NCBI GenBank assembly: GCA_001919865.1
Contig: MNIR01000056.1
Span: 1-64,000 of the forward strand
DNA: 64,000 nucleotides
Direction: 5' to 3'
Source: Gemmatimonadetes bacterium 13_1_20CM_4_69_16
Lineage (GTDB): Bacteria > Gemmatimonadota > Gemmatimonadetes > Gemmatimonadales > GWC2-71-9
Part shown: in pieces, positions 1 to 9,668 of the stretch
Position numbering within the stretch: the first letter of the stretch is position 1
Layout of the letters: each line of letters starts with the position of its first letter
Translations under genes and position numbers: made by a program
The notes under the pieces: model-generated
The model's input: only the letters and a program-made list of their open reading frames with translations
The model's database searches: none
What the model was told of the DNA's origin: nothing

Positions 1-2277
1 CTCGAGGCGGCGCTGGTAGCGCGCTGCGGGCTCGCACCCGGCGCTGCGGAGCGCTGGGTCCATCGGGGCGAGCCCCCCGAGCGCCCTCCCGACCTCACAC
101 GTCTCACCGTGTGCGACCCCGCCGTGGGCTCAGGGGCGTTTCTGCTGGGCGCCCTGGAGGAGCTCACGGCGCTCCGGTGCACGACCGGAGAAGGACCCGT
201 CGGCGCCGTGCGGCGGAACGTGCTGGCGCACTCGCTGTTCGGCGTAGACGTGAAGCTCACCGCCGTGCGGCTGGCGGAGCTCAGGCTCTGGCTGGCGCTC
301 GTGGCGGACGACGACGAGACGGACCTGACGCGCATCGCGCCGCTCCCCAACCTGGACGGCCACGTGCGCCAGGGCGACGCGCTGCTCGACCCGCTCGCGC
401 TGGCACGCGTGTTGGGGGGAGGAGGCCCCGCCCTGACGGGCGGAGCGAGGCGGCTGCAACACCTGGGCGGCGCGCGGCGCACGCTGTTCGGCATGGACGT
501 GAAGCTCACCGCCGTGCGGCTGGCGGAGCTCAGGCTCTGGCTGGCGCTCGTGGCGGACGACGACGAGACGGACCTGACGCGCATCGCGCCGCTCCCCAAC
601 CTGGACGGCCACGTGCGCCAGGGCGACGCGCTGCTCGACCCGCTCGCGCTGGCACGCGTGTTGGGGGGAGGAGGCCCCGCCCTGACGGGCGGAGCGAGGC
701 GGCTGCAACACCTGGGCGGCGCGCGGCGCACGCTGTTCGGCATGGCGGGGCCGGCCAAGAGCCGGGCGCTCGCCGAGCTCGCCCGCGCCGAAGCGGATGT
801 CGCACGCAGCCTGCTCGAGTGCTCCATCGGGACGCTCGACGTCCGAATTGCCGAGCTGCTCGCGGCGGCCCGCGACCGCGACCTGTTCGGGCGCCGTCGC
901 GGCCTCGACGCCGCGCAGCGGGCTCTGCTCCGGCGCCAGCGCGCGAGCCGGCGCGAGCTACGCGACGCGCTCCGCCGCCTGCACCGCGAAGGCGGCGCGC
1001 CGTTCTTCGCGTTCGAGTCCCACTTCGGCGACATCCTGGCGCGGGGCGGGTTTGACGTTATCGTCGGCAACCCTCCCTGGGTCCGGGGCGAGCGGCTACC
1101 GGCGCAGGTTCGGGAAGCACTCACCACGCGCTACAGCGCCTGGCGTCCCGCGAGCCGGCAGGGCTTTGCGCATCTGCCTGATCTCGCCGTCGCGTTCGTC
1201 GAGCGGGCGCTCGAACTGGCCGCCCCAGGGGGAGTCGCCGCGTTGCTCGTCCCCGCGAAGCTCGCCTCGAGCGGTTACGCGGAGCCGTTGCGGCAGCTGC
1301 TCGCGCACGGGACGCGGATCGAGCGCGCCGCGGCGGTCGAAGGTGCGGCGGGAGCGTTCGAAGCAGCCGTATATCCCATGGCGCTCGTAGCGGTCCGCGG
1401 CGAGCCCGCCCCGTCAGACCAGGTCGCAGCCGCTCTCGGGCCGAAGAGCGCGGCGCCTAGCGTACCGCAACGGCTGCTCCAGGCGAGCGGTCCGTGGGTG
1501 CTGAACCCCCACGCCACCCGGGTCGCGCGCCGCCTGCGCGATAGCTTCCCGACGCTGGGGGAGCGTTGGTCGCCCCAGCTCGGCGTGAAGACCGGGGCCG
1601 ATCAAGTTTTTCTAGTCCCGGCTGCGACGCGGTGGACGCGCCCGGCGCTGCGTGGGCGCGACCTCGCGCCGTGGCGCGCCACGCCGCGCGCCCACGTCCT
1701 CTGGACGCACTCAGCAGACGGGCGGCCGCTCGAGCGACTCCCCCCCGAGCTCGCCTACTTGCTCGAGCCCCAGCTCGAGCGCCTGCGCCGGCGCAGTGAT
1801 TACCGCGCGGGCGCGCCATGGCAGGTGTTTCGCACCGGGCTCGCCTACGCGCCGCACCGCGTGCTCTGGCCGGACGTGGCGCGCCGGCTCGCGGTCGCGG
1901 TGCCGGCCCCCGATCTCGTACCGCTCAACACGGTGTACGGCATCGCCACCCGGACGGCCGACGACGCGCTCGCCCTCGCGGCACTCCTCAACTCGCGCTG
2001 GCTCACGGCGCTGGCGCGCCTCGTGGCCGATCCGGCCCGCGGCGGGTTCCGTCGCTTCAACGCTCGCGTCGTGCGCGCGCTTCCGGTCCCGGCGGCCGAG
2101 TCACCCGCGTGGCGCGCGCTCGCCGCCGCTGGCGCGCGCGGCGTCACCGACGACGCTGCCGTCGCCGACCTCTACAACCTCGACGCCTCGGACCGACGTG
2201 CGCTGGCCCCCCTGGCCCCCCCGGCCCCCCCGGCCCCCCCGGCCCCCGTGGCCGCAGGCGCCGCGGATTCTCTCTGA
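1..2277 (+). CDS. N6-adenine DNA methyltransferase (Eco57I/DISARM/BREX-type class), 5'-truncated by window edge
   Basis: Frame 1 is open from base 1; motif I-like DPAVGSGAFLLGAL and catalytic NPPW (DVIVGNPPWVRGERLP); stop TGA 2275-2277. Confidence 0.88.
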   Translation, partial: LEAALVARCGLAPGAAERWVHRGEPPERPPDLTRLTVCDPAVGSGAFLLGALEELTALRCTTGEGPVGAVRRNVLAHSLFGVDVKLTAVRLAELRLWLALVADDDETDLTRIAPLPNLDGHVRQGDALLDPLALARVLGGGGPALTGGARRLQHLGGARRTLFGMDVKLTAVRLAELRLWLALVADDDETDLTRIAPLPNLDGHVRQGDALLDPLALARVLGGGGPALTGGARRLQHLGGARRTLFGMAGPAKSRALAELARAEADVARSLLECSIGTLDVRIAELLAAARDRDLFGRRRGLDAAQRALLRRQRASRRELRDALRRLHREGGAPFFAFESHFGDILARGGFDVIVGNPPWVRGERLPAQVREALTTRYSAWRPASRQGFAHLPDLAVAFVERALELAAPGGVAALLVPAKLASSGYAEPLRQLLAHGTRIERAAAVEGAAGAFEAAVYPMALVAVRGEPAPSDQVAAALGPKSAAPSVPQRLLQASGPWVLNPHATRVARRLRDSFPTLGERWSPQLGVKTGADQVFLVPAATRWTRPALRGRDLAPWRATPRAHVLWTHSADGRPLERLPPELAYLLEPQLERLRRRSDYRAGAPWQVFRTGLAYAPHRVLWPDVARRLAVAVPAPDLVPLNTVYGIATRTADDALALAALLNSRWLTALARLVADPARGGFRRFNARVVRALPVPAAESPAWRALAAAGARGVTDDAAVADLYNLDASDRRALAPLAPPAPPAPPAPVAAGAADSL
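233..741 (+). repeat. Perfect in-frame tandem duplication, 249-bp unit x2, bounded by three copies of cgctgttcggc (233, 482, 731)
   Basis: 247-495 and 496-744 read identically; protein VDVKLTAVRLAELRLWLAL...RRTLFGM is repeated. Confidence 0.95.
2207..2247 (+). repeat. Poly-C / 9-nt (GGCCCCCCC) microsatellite at methylase C-terminus: C6-TGG-C7-GG-C7-GG-C7-GG-C5
   Basis: Read directly; encodes LAPPAPPAPPAPV. Confidence 0.95.
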
Positions 2278-4561
2278 GCACCTCGTCCCGCTCCCGGAGC
2301 CCCTCGCCTGTCTGCTCCGGCCGGGGGCGGAAGCGCCCCCCGCGCTCGTCGCGGCGGCCAGCGCGCGGGCGTTGCTCGACCTGGCGCCGCTGGAGGAAAC
2401 AGCGCAAGCGTGGCCGTCGTGGCTCGCGCCGCATCAGGTCCCCGCCGCCGAGCGACTGCTCGCCATCCAGCGACGCTATGGTGGCGCCTTGCTGGCGGAT
2501 GCGGTCGGGCTCGGCAAGTCGTACGTCGCGCTCGCGGTCGCGCTGGCGAGGCAGGAGTCGTTCGCGCTCGTTGCACCGGCGGTGCTCGTGCCGCAATGGC
2601 GCGGCCTGCTGCGACAGTTGGCGGTCGAGGCGCCGATCCTCACCCACGAGTCGCTCAGCGCGACCCCCAGCCGCCCCTTAGCACGCGCGACCGCCCCTTA
2701 CCGCCTGTTCATCGTCGACGAAGCCCACCGCTTCCGAAACCCCGCTACCAACCGCTATAGGGCGCTCGCCCAGCTCGTCGTCGGCGCGCGCGTGCTGCTC
2801 GTGACGGCGACCCCCGTACACAACCGCATCGCCGACCTGTTCCACGTGTTCCGCCTCTTTCTGCGCGACCAAGAGCTCACAGGGCTGGGCGTGCCGTCGC
2901 TGCGGCGCGCCGCGCGTGGCGCGGTTGACACCCAGCTGCTGGCCGCAGTCGCCGCCCGCCTGATCGTGGCACGGTCCCGCACCCACGTGAGGGACGCGTA
3001 CCCGCACGGACCGGTCCCGCTGACCTTTCCGGACCGTGCGACGGGCGGGATCGTTCGCGCCGGGCCGCTGCCGGACGAAGCGCTGGACCGCGTCATCGCC
3101 CAGGTGCGCCGGCTCGAGCCGCCGGGCGAGGCAACGCCGTTGTTCCGACTCGTGCTCCTGACGCGCCTTGCGTCGAGCCTCCCGGCGTTCCGCGCGAGCC
3201 TGTCGCGCTACGAAGCGTTTCTCGATCTCGCGCGCGCCGCTGCCGCCGAGGGTCGCGCGCTCACGCAGCGGGAGTTCCGGCGTTGTTGGCCACACAGCGA
3301 CGGGGAAGACCTCCAGCTCGCGTTATTTCCGCTGTTGCTGGCGCCGGGACCGATGCCGGCGAGCTGCCGGGACCGAGACGTCGTGCGCCGCCTGCGCGAG
3401 CTCTCGAGTCCCTCCCGCGACCCCAAGGCCGAGGCGCTGGAGCGTCTGCTCGCCGGAAGCAGCGGCAAGACGATCGTGTTCACGCAGCCGCGCGCCACCG
3501 TCCGATACCTGCTGCGACGGCTGCGTGGGCGCCGCGTGGCCGCCGTGGTGGGAGACACCGGCCTGTTCGGAGATGAGCCCGCCACCCGGGCCGAGGTGCT
3601 CGCCGCGTTCGCGCCGCGCGCGCAGGGCGCGGCGCTTCCCGCTCCCGCGCTCGAGACGGACATCCTGATCGCGACCGACTTGTTGAGCGAGGGTCTCAAT
3701 CTCCAGGACGCCGTGCGGGTGGTGCATTACGACCTCCCTTGGAGCCCCGCCCGACTGGCGCAGCGGGTGGGACGGATCGACCGCTTGGGGTCGCCGCACG
3801 ACCGGATCGAGACCGCGGCGTTTGTTCCGCCCCCCGTGCTCGAAAGCGCGCTGGCCCTGGAGCAGCGCCTCGCGGCGAAGCTCGCCACGCAGGCCGCCGG
3901 TGGGGCGGCGCAGCTGGAATCGGTCGCGGGAGCGGGGGACGCGCCGGGCAGGCTGGACTGGTGCGACCGGTTGCAGCAACTGCAGTCGCGGGCGGCCGCA
4001 CCCATCGCTGGAGCGATCGCCGCTGTCACCGGGCGCGAAAACGCGGTCGTGCTGGTGGTGCGCATCGGCTCACTGGTCGAGGCATTCGTCGTGACCGACG
4101 GTGCCGTCCGGCCGGATCCCGCCGGGGCGACCAAGCTGCTCGAGCAGGCCGTTCGAGGCGAGCCGATCAGCGTCGATCGGACGCGGCTCGAGCGCGCGGT
4201 TCGCGGCGCCGCCCCACTGGTGCGCGCCCGGCTGGCGGCGCTGGAGGATGCCCGCTGGCGGGCGTCGGACCGCGATCGTCTCAGTCGGCGGCTGATTCCC
4301 TGGATACTCGGTGCCGCGCGCCGGGCCGCCCGGCGCGGGGCGGCGGCCGACCTGTCCCGGCTCGACGCACTGGTGTCGCGCCTGGCGCAGGGGATGACGG
4401 CGGGAGAGGAACTATTGCTCGATGAGCTGCTGGCGCGGCGGGCGCCCCTGACCGTGAGCGCGGTGCTCGCCTGGCATGAGCGGCTGTCGATGGCTGAAGG
4501 CGGCGCGCAACCGCCCACAGCGGAACTGGTGGCGGCGATCGTGGTTCAGGCGGCGCCTTGA
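2249..4561 (+). CDS. SNF2/RapA-type DEAD-box helicase partner of the methylase; start codon not identifiable
   Basis: LLADAVGLGKSYVAL (Walker A), FIVDEAHRFRN (motif II), LLVTATPVHN (III), ATDLLSEGLNLQDAVRVVHYDLPWSPARLAQRVGRIDRLG (V/VI). Confidence 0.88.
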   Translation, partial: WPQAPRILSEHLVPLPEPLACLLRPGAEAPPALVAAASARALLDLAPLEETAQAWPSWLAPHQVPAAERLLAIQRRYGGALLADAVGLGKSYVALAVALARQESFALVAPAVLVPQWRGLLRQLAVEAPILTHESLSATPSRPLARATAPYRLFIVDEAHRFRNPATNRYRALAQLVVGARVLLVTATPVHNRIADLFHVFRLFLRDQELTGLGVPSLRRAARGAVDTQLLAAVAARLIVARSRTHVRDAYPHGPVPLTFPDRATGGIVRAGPLPDEALDRVIAQVRRLEPPGEATPLFRLVLLTRLASSLPAFRASLSRYEAFLDLARAAAAEGRALTQREFRRCWPHSDGEDLQLALFPLLLAPGPMPASCRDRDVVRRLRELSSPSRDPKAEALERLLAGSSGKTIVFTQPRATVRYLLRRLRGRRVAAVVGDTGLFGDEPATRAEVLAAFAPRAQGAALPAPALETDILIATDLLSEGLNLQDAVRVVHYDLPWSPARLAQRVGRIDRLGSPHDRIETAAFVPPPVLESALALEQRLAAKLATQAAGGAAQLESVAGAGDAPGRLDWCDRLQQLQSRAAAPIAGAIAAVTGRENAVVLVVRIGSLVEAFVVTDGAVRPDPAGATKLLEQAVRGEPISVDRTRLERAVRGAAPLVRARLAALEDARWRASDRDRLSRRLIPWILGAARRAARRGAAADLSRLDALVSRLAQGMTAGEELLLDELLARRAPLTVSAVLAWHERLSMAEGGAQPPTAELVAAIVVQAAP

Positions 4562-4562
4562 G

Positions 4563-6146
4563 TCAGGGCTCGAGCAGCAGCTCCTCGAGGTCGAGGTCGC
4601 GCTGCACGCGCCGCATCACGGCATCGCTGATCGCTCCCTCGTCACGCAAGCGGATCAGCTCCCGCCGCTCCACGGTCAGGAGCTCCTGCACGAGCCGCCG
4701 ATCGGCGGCGGAGATGGTCTCCTCACCGCCGTCCGCTACGCCATCCGCCTGGCCGCGGTACCGCCGCGCGCGGTGATGGTAGCGGTCGCGCGTGTGGGCC
4801 AGCGTCTCCGGGTGCATCCACTGCGCCGTCGCCAGCTGCTCGAGGCGCACGAGCGCCGCCTTCGAAGCCTGGAGCCGGGCCGCGGTTTCCTCGCGTCGCT
4901 CCTCCTCACCCGTCTCGCGCACGCCCAGCCAGCGGAGCAACGGCCCGAGCGTAAAGCCCTGGCCCAGCAGCGTCACGACGATCACGGCGAACGTGATCGC
5001 GATGATCAAGTCGCGCCCGGGGAACGGCGTACCGGCGGCGGTCATGGTGGGAATGGCGGCAGCCAGGACGAGGGAGTCCGCGCCGCGCAGGCCGACCCAG
5101 GAAACGACTGCCGGGAACCGCCATGGCGGGGACGGATCCCGCCGCCGGACACGCCGGCTCAGCAAGCGCGGGAGGTAGGTCGCCGGGAACACCCATACGA
5201 CGCGCGCGACGATGACGGTCACGCTGACCAGTACCGCTCCCCACGCCACGTACCGCGCGAATGGACCGGTCAAGCTTCCGAGAATGGGCCGCAATGCCAG
5301 TCCGGTGATGATGAAGATGAGCCCCTCGAGCGCGAACACGACCACGTCCCACATGCCGCTGTTCTGTACGCGCGTGTCGGCCGCCACGATGCGGGGCCCC
5401 ACCCGCCCCAGGTATAGCCCGGTGGCCACGACCGCCAGAATGCCGGAGACGCCGAGGTGTTCGGCCGGCAGGTACGCGGCGTAACCGGTCAACAGCGAGA
5501 TCGTGTTCTCGACCTCCGGATCGTGGATATGGCGGCGCACTTGACCGATCAGCCACCCGACGGCCAGGCCGACCGCGACCCCGCCCGCGCCTACCAATAA
5601 GAACCGCGCGCCCGCGGTGGCGAGCGAAAACGTGCCCGTTACGGCGGCGGCGACGGCCATGCGGTAGGCGACGATCGCCGCCGCGTCGTTCACCATGCTC
5701 TCGCCCTCGAGGATCGTGACGAGGCGCCGGGGCAGCGGCAGGCGACGCACGAAGGCCGTCGCCGCAGCGACGTCGGGTGGAGAAACGACCGCCCCGAGCG
5801 CGAACGCGGAGGCCCACGGCAGCCCGGGCACCACACGGTGCGCGACCCAGGCGACCGCGAGCGTAGCGAACATGACGTGCCCGACGCCGAGCAGCAGGAT
5901 GGGCCGCAGGTTCGCGCGCACGTCGCGGTACGACGCCAACAAGGACGTGCGAAACAGGAGGGGCGGGATAAAAACAAGGAACACGAGTTGCGGGTCGAAC
6001 TGGACCGCCGGAAGCCCGGGGAGCAGGGCGACGAGCACCCCGCCTGCAAGGAGGACCGCGGGCGTGGGAATAGCGAGCCGTCGCGCCACCAGTGCCAGGA
6101 AGGTGACGCCGACCAACAGCGCGAGGACGGTCTCGAAATTGTGCAT
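4563..6146 (-). CDS. Na+/H+ antiporter, CPA1/NhaP-like
   Basis: Multi-TM protein, conserved LLFRTSLLASYRDVRANLRPILLLG and SPPDVAAATAFVRRLPLPRRLVTILEGESMVNDAAAIVAYR. Confidence 0.88.
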   Translation of the reverse strand: MHNFETVLALLVGVTFLALVARRLAIPTPAVLLAGGVLVALLPGLPAVQFDPQLVFLVFIPPLLFRTSLLASYRDVRANLRPILLLGVGHVMFATLAVAWVAHRVVPGLPWASAFALGAVVSPPDVAAATAFVRRLPLPRRLVTILEGESMVNDAAAIVAYRMAVAAAVTGTFSLATAGARFLLVGAGGVAVGLAVGWLIGQVRRHIHDPEVENTISLLTGYAAYLPAEHLGVSGILAVVATGLYLGRVGPRIVAADTRVQNSGMWDVVVFALEGLIFIITGLALRPILGSLTGPFARYVAWGAVLVSVTVIVARVVWVFPATYLPRLLSRRVRRRDPSPPWRFPAVVSWVGLRGADSLVLAAAIPTMTAAGTPFPGRDLIIAITFAVIVVTLLGQGFTLGPLLRWLGVRETGEEERREETAARLQASKAALVRLEQLATAQWMHPETLAHTRDRYHHRARRYRGQADGVADGGEETISAADRRLVQELLTVERRELIRLRDEGAISDAVMRRVQRDLDLEELLLEP

Positions 6147-6178
6147 GGCGCTTGTGCCTCCCAAAGTTACCTTCCGGC

Positions 6179-6826
6179 GTGGCGCTCTCCACCTTCCTGT
6201 TCGACTTGGACGGCACGCTGATCGACTCGATCGAGCTGATCCTGCGCTCCTACCGCCACACGCTGCGCACCCACCGCGGCCTCGAGCCGCCGGACGACGT
6301 CTGGATGAAGGGCCTCGGCACCCCGCTGTGGGTGCAGTTCCGCGACTGGACGGACGATCCCGCCGAGATCGAGGCGATGGTCGCGACCTACCGCGCCTAC
6401 AACCTCGCGCATCACGACGCCCTCGTTCGGCCGTACGACGGCGTCGTCAGCGCCGTGCGCGAGCTGCGGCACAAGGGGAAGACGCTCGGTCTCGTGACCA
6501 GTAAGATGCGGAGCGGCGCCGTGCGAGGGCTGCAAGTGGCGGGTCTCGAGGACGCGTTCGCCGTGATCGTGGGCGCGGACGAAGTGACGCACCCCAAGCC
6601 CCACCCGGAGCCGGTGCTGCAGGCGCTCGAGCGGCTGCGCGCTCCGGCCACGGACACGGTGTTCATCGGCGACTCGCGCCACGACATCGAATGCGGCCGC
6701 GCGGCAGGCGTCAAGACCGCAGCGGTGCTGTGGGGGCCCTTCGACCGCGCGTACCTGGCGGATGCGCAGCCCGATTACTGGCTGGAACGTCCGGAAGACC
6801 TCAGTATACTGACGGCTGATAGCTGA
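6179..6826 (+). CDS. HAD-superfamily phosphatase (PpaX/Gph-like)
   Basis: FLFDLDGTLIDS, LVTSKMRSG, VFIGDSRHDIECGRAAG; GTG start at 6179 or ATG at 6152. Confidence 0.85.
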   Translation: MALSTFLFDLDGTLIDSIELILRSYRHTLRTHRGLEPPDDVWMKGLGTPLWVQFRDWTDDPAEIEAMVATYRAYNLAHHDALVRPYDGVVSAVRELRHKGKTLGLVTSKMRSGAVRGLQVAGLEDAFAVIVGADEVTHPKPHPEPVLQALERLRAPATDTVFIGDSRHDIECGRAAGVKTAAVLWGPFDRAYLADAQPDYWLERPEDLSILTADS

Positions 6827-6855
6827 CGGCCGACCGCGCCCTACTGGAGGATCTC

Positions 6856-7980
6856 TTGCGCTTCGTTCCGTTCGAGCTGGAGCGGTGGCAGAGCACCTGG
6901 GAAAACCGGGTGCGCTTCAACCTCTCCGAGTCGGGCGTACATCCGCTCTCGATCCAGGAGCTCCTGGGTCTCGCCGGCGCCTCGGCGCTGCCGCTGCTCG
7001 AGGTGCGGCTCGGCTACAGCCAGTCGAACGGCACCGACCTGCTCCGCAGCCGCATCGCCGCCCTGTACCCCGGCGCCTCGGCCGACCAGATCCTCGTCAC
7101 GACCGGCAGCGCCGAGGCGAACTTCTGCGTCTGCTGGCGCCTGATCGAGCCGGGCGACAAGGTCGCGATCATGCTGCCGAGCTACCTGCAGACCTGGGGG
7201 CTGGCGCAGAACTTCGGCGCCGAAGTGCGCGGCTTGCCGCTGCACCCCGAGCGGCAGTGGGAGCCGACGCCGGAGGAGATCCGCGCGGCGATCTTGCCGG
7301 GAACGAAGCTCGTGGTCGTCACAAATCCGCACAATCCGACGGGCCATGTGCTTTCGGACGAGATGCGCCGCCTGATCGTGGCGCGCAGCGCCGAGGTCGG
7401 GGCCTGGCTGCTGGCGGACGAAGTCTACCAGGGCGCCGAGCGGAACGGCCCCCCCACGCCGTCGTTCTGGGGCGGCCACGAGCGCGTCATCGTGGTCAAC
7501 GGGCTGTCCAAGGCGTACGGACTGCCCGGCCTGCGGATCGGCTGGATCGTGGCACCACCCGCGCTCTCGGCGGACGCGTGGGCGCGGCACGACTACACCA
7601 CCATCGGCCCGTCCGGCGCCAGCGACCACCTCGCCGCCGCGGCGCTCGAGCCGCGGGTGCGCGAGAAGCTGCTCGAGCGCACCCGCCGCATCCTCAACTC
7701 GAACTATCCCGTGCTCGAGCAATGGCTGAAGCGCTTCGGAGACAGCTTCAGCTGGCACCCGCCGCTGGCCGGAGCCATCTGTCTCGTGAAGTACCGCCAG
7801 GCGGTGAGCGCGCTCGAGCTGGTCGAGCGAGTGCGCGCCGAGCACGGCGTGCTGCTCGTGCCGGGCGATCATTTCGGACTGCCCAATCACATCCGGTTCG
7901 GTTACGGCGAGGAGCTGCACCATTTTCAGGAGGCGCTGGCGGAGACGGAGCGCGGCCTGAAGCGCGTGCTCGCCGACTGA
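6856..7980 (+). CDS. PLP-dependent aminotransferase class I/II
   Basis: NPHNPTGHVLS and NGLSKAYGLPGLRIGW motifs. Confidence 0.9.
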   Translation: MRFVPFELERWQSTWENRVRFNLSESGVHPLSIQELLGLAGASALPLLEVRLGYSQSNGTDLLRSRIAALYPGASADQILVTTGSAEANFCVCWRLIEPGDKVAIMLPSYLQTWGLAQNFGAEVRGLPLHPERQWEPTPEEIRAAILPGTKLVVVTNPHNPTGHVLSDEMRRLIVARSAEVGAWLLADEVYQGAERNGPPTPSFWGGHERVIVVNGLSKAYGLPGLRIGWIVAPPALSADAWARHDYTTIGPSGASDHLAAAALEPRVREKLLERTRRILNSNYPVLEQWLKRFGDSFSWHPPLAGAICLVKYRQAVSALELVERVRAEHGVLLVPGDHFGLPNHIRFGYGEELHHFQEALAETERGLKRVLAD

Positions 7981-7981
7981 G

Positions 7982-8929
7982 ATGCGGGTCGTCCCGCTCG
8001 AGGCGTTTCGGAACAAGCTCTCGTTCGCCGTCGCCGTGCACGCGGTGGAGCGCGGCTTTCGAGCGCTCGCGCTGGGCGAGGCGACGCTACCCGACCCGAT
8101 GGTGGTCGAGCTCGCCGCGCAGCAGGCCGAAGTGCACGTGAAGGCCGCCTATCTGCGGGGCGCGCGTCACATCGTGCTCAAGCTGGCGACGGGCTTCTAC
8201 AAGAACCGCGCGCGCGGCCTGCCGTCCGGCGACGGTTTGTTCCTCCTGCTCGACGCCGAGACCGGCGCGCCCGACCTGCTGCTCGAGGAGCACGGCTACC
8301 TCACCGATTTCCGCACGGCGGCGGCCGTAGCGCTGACGCTCAAGTACCTCGCCCCCAAGGATGCGCGCGACGCGTTGCTGGTGGGCGCGGGCGCGCTCGC
8401 CCGCCTCACGGCCCGCGCGCTGATCGCCGAGATGCCGCTCGAGCGACTCACCCTGTGGAACCGCACCCCCGAACGGGCCGCCGCGCTGGCGCAGGAGCTC
8501 GCACCCCTCGTCGCCACGCACGTCGCGCCCACGCTGGAGCACGCGGTGCGCGACCACCGCGTGATCGTGACCGCTACCGCCAGCACTACGCCCCTCGTGC
8601 GAGCCGCCTGGGTGACGGCCGGCATGCACATCACGTCCGTCGGCACCGGCAGTCCGGAGAAGGTGGAGCTCGAGCCGGAGGTCCTGTCGAAGGCCGACAA
8701 GCTGATCGCCGATCGCGTCTCGCAGACCGAGCGGTACGGCAACCTGCACCACGCGCTCGCGGCCGGCGCCATCACGCAGCGGCAGGTCTACGGCGAGCTG
8801 GGGGATCTCGCCGCCGGGCGGCTCGCAGGGCGCGAAACGGCGAGCGAGATTACCGTCGCGGATCTGACCGGGGTGGGCGTGCAGGACGCGGCCATCGCAC
8901 AGGTCGTCGTGGAGGTGCTGGGACTGTAA
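7982..8929 (+). CDS. Ornithine cyclodeaminase / mu-crystallin family protein
   Basis: VHVKAAYLRGARHIVLKLATGFYKN, ADRVSQTERYGNLHHAL. Confidence 0.85.
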   Translation: MRVVPLEAFRNKLSFAVAVHAVERGFRALALGEATLPDPMVVELAAQQAEVHVKAAYLRGARHIVLKLATGFYKNRARGLPSGDGLFLLLDAETGAPDLLLEEHGYLTDFRTAAAVALTLKYLAPKDARDALLVGAGALARLTARALIAEMPLERLTLWNRTPERAAALAQELAPLVATHVAPTLEHAVRDHRVIVTATASTTPLVRAAWVTAGMHITSVGTGSPEKVELEPEVLSKADKLIADRVSQTERYGNLHHALAAGAITQRQVYGELGDLAAGRLAGRETASEITVADLTGVGVQDAAIAQVVVEVLGL

Positions 8930-9612
8930 TGCGGTACCGCCTCATCGACTTTCTCGGCTTCACACCGCTGTCGCACCGGCCGCCGCTGCCGAAGCGTTGG
9001 TGGGCATACTGCGCCGCGGCCTATCTCGCGCCCAGCCTCATCCTCCAGCTCGTCCCGGCGGGCGACGTGCCGTACCGCGACCTCGTCTGGCTGGTCACCC
9101 TCGTCCCCGCCTACCTCCTCTCGCTGCACTACGGATTGCGCGGTGCCGTGGCGGGTCTCGTGATGGGCACGACGCTCTTCACGACGATCCAATACCTCGT
9201 CGCCCTGAGCTTCGAGCCCGAGGATTGGCGTATCACGGTGCCGATCTACACGGCGTACGGAGCGATCGCGATTTCCGTGGGATGGCTGTCGGAGCAGTTG
9301 CACCTCTACTACGGGCGCGCAATCCAAGGAGAGCGGGTCGCGGTCATCAGTCAGGTGGCCGTCGCGATGCGCCACGAGGTGAACAACGCGCTGGCGACCA
9401 TCCTCGCCGAAGGGCAGCTGCTCGAGCACGACGCGGTGCTGACCCATCCGGAGGACCAGGAGTCGCTGCAGAACATCCTCAAGATGACGCGCCGCATCCG
9501 CGACAGCATCGGCAAGCTGGTGGACCTCACCCACGCACCGGTGACGGAGTACGCGGAAGGGGTGCCGATGATCGATCTCGCGCAGCTCAAGAGCCGCCGC
9601 GGTCAGCCGTAG
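8929..9612 (+). CDS. Membrane protein with HisKA/DHp-like segment but no ATPase domain
   Basis: Several TM helices then AVAMRHEVNNALATILAEGQLLEHD (H-box-like); stops at 9612 with no HATPase motifs; taATG overlap with upstream gene. Confidence 0.65.
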   Translation: MRYRLIDFLGFTPLSHRPPLPKRWWAYCAAAYLAPSLILQLVPAGDVPYRDLVWLVTLVPAYLLSLHYGLRGAVAGLVMGTTLFTTIQYLVALSFEPEDWRITVPIYTAYGAIAISVGWLSEQLHLYYGRAIQGERVAVISQVAVAMRHEVNNALATILAEGQLLEHDAVLTHPEDQESLQNILKMTRRIRDSIGKLVDLTHAPVTEYAEGVPMIDLAQLKSRRGQP

Positions 9613-9668
9613 GCGGTCAACCTCGAGCGCAACTCCGCCGACGGGCTGAGCGCCCTCCCCCGCCCCCC

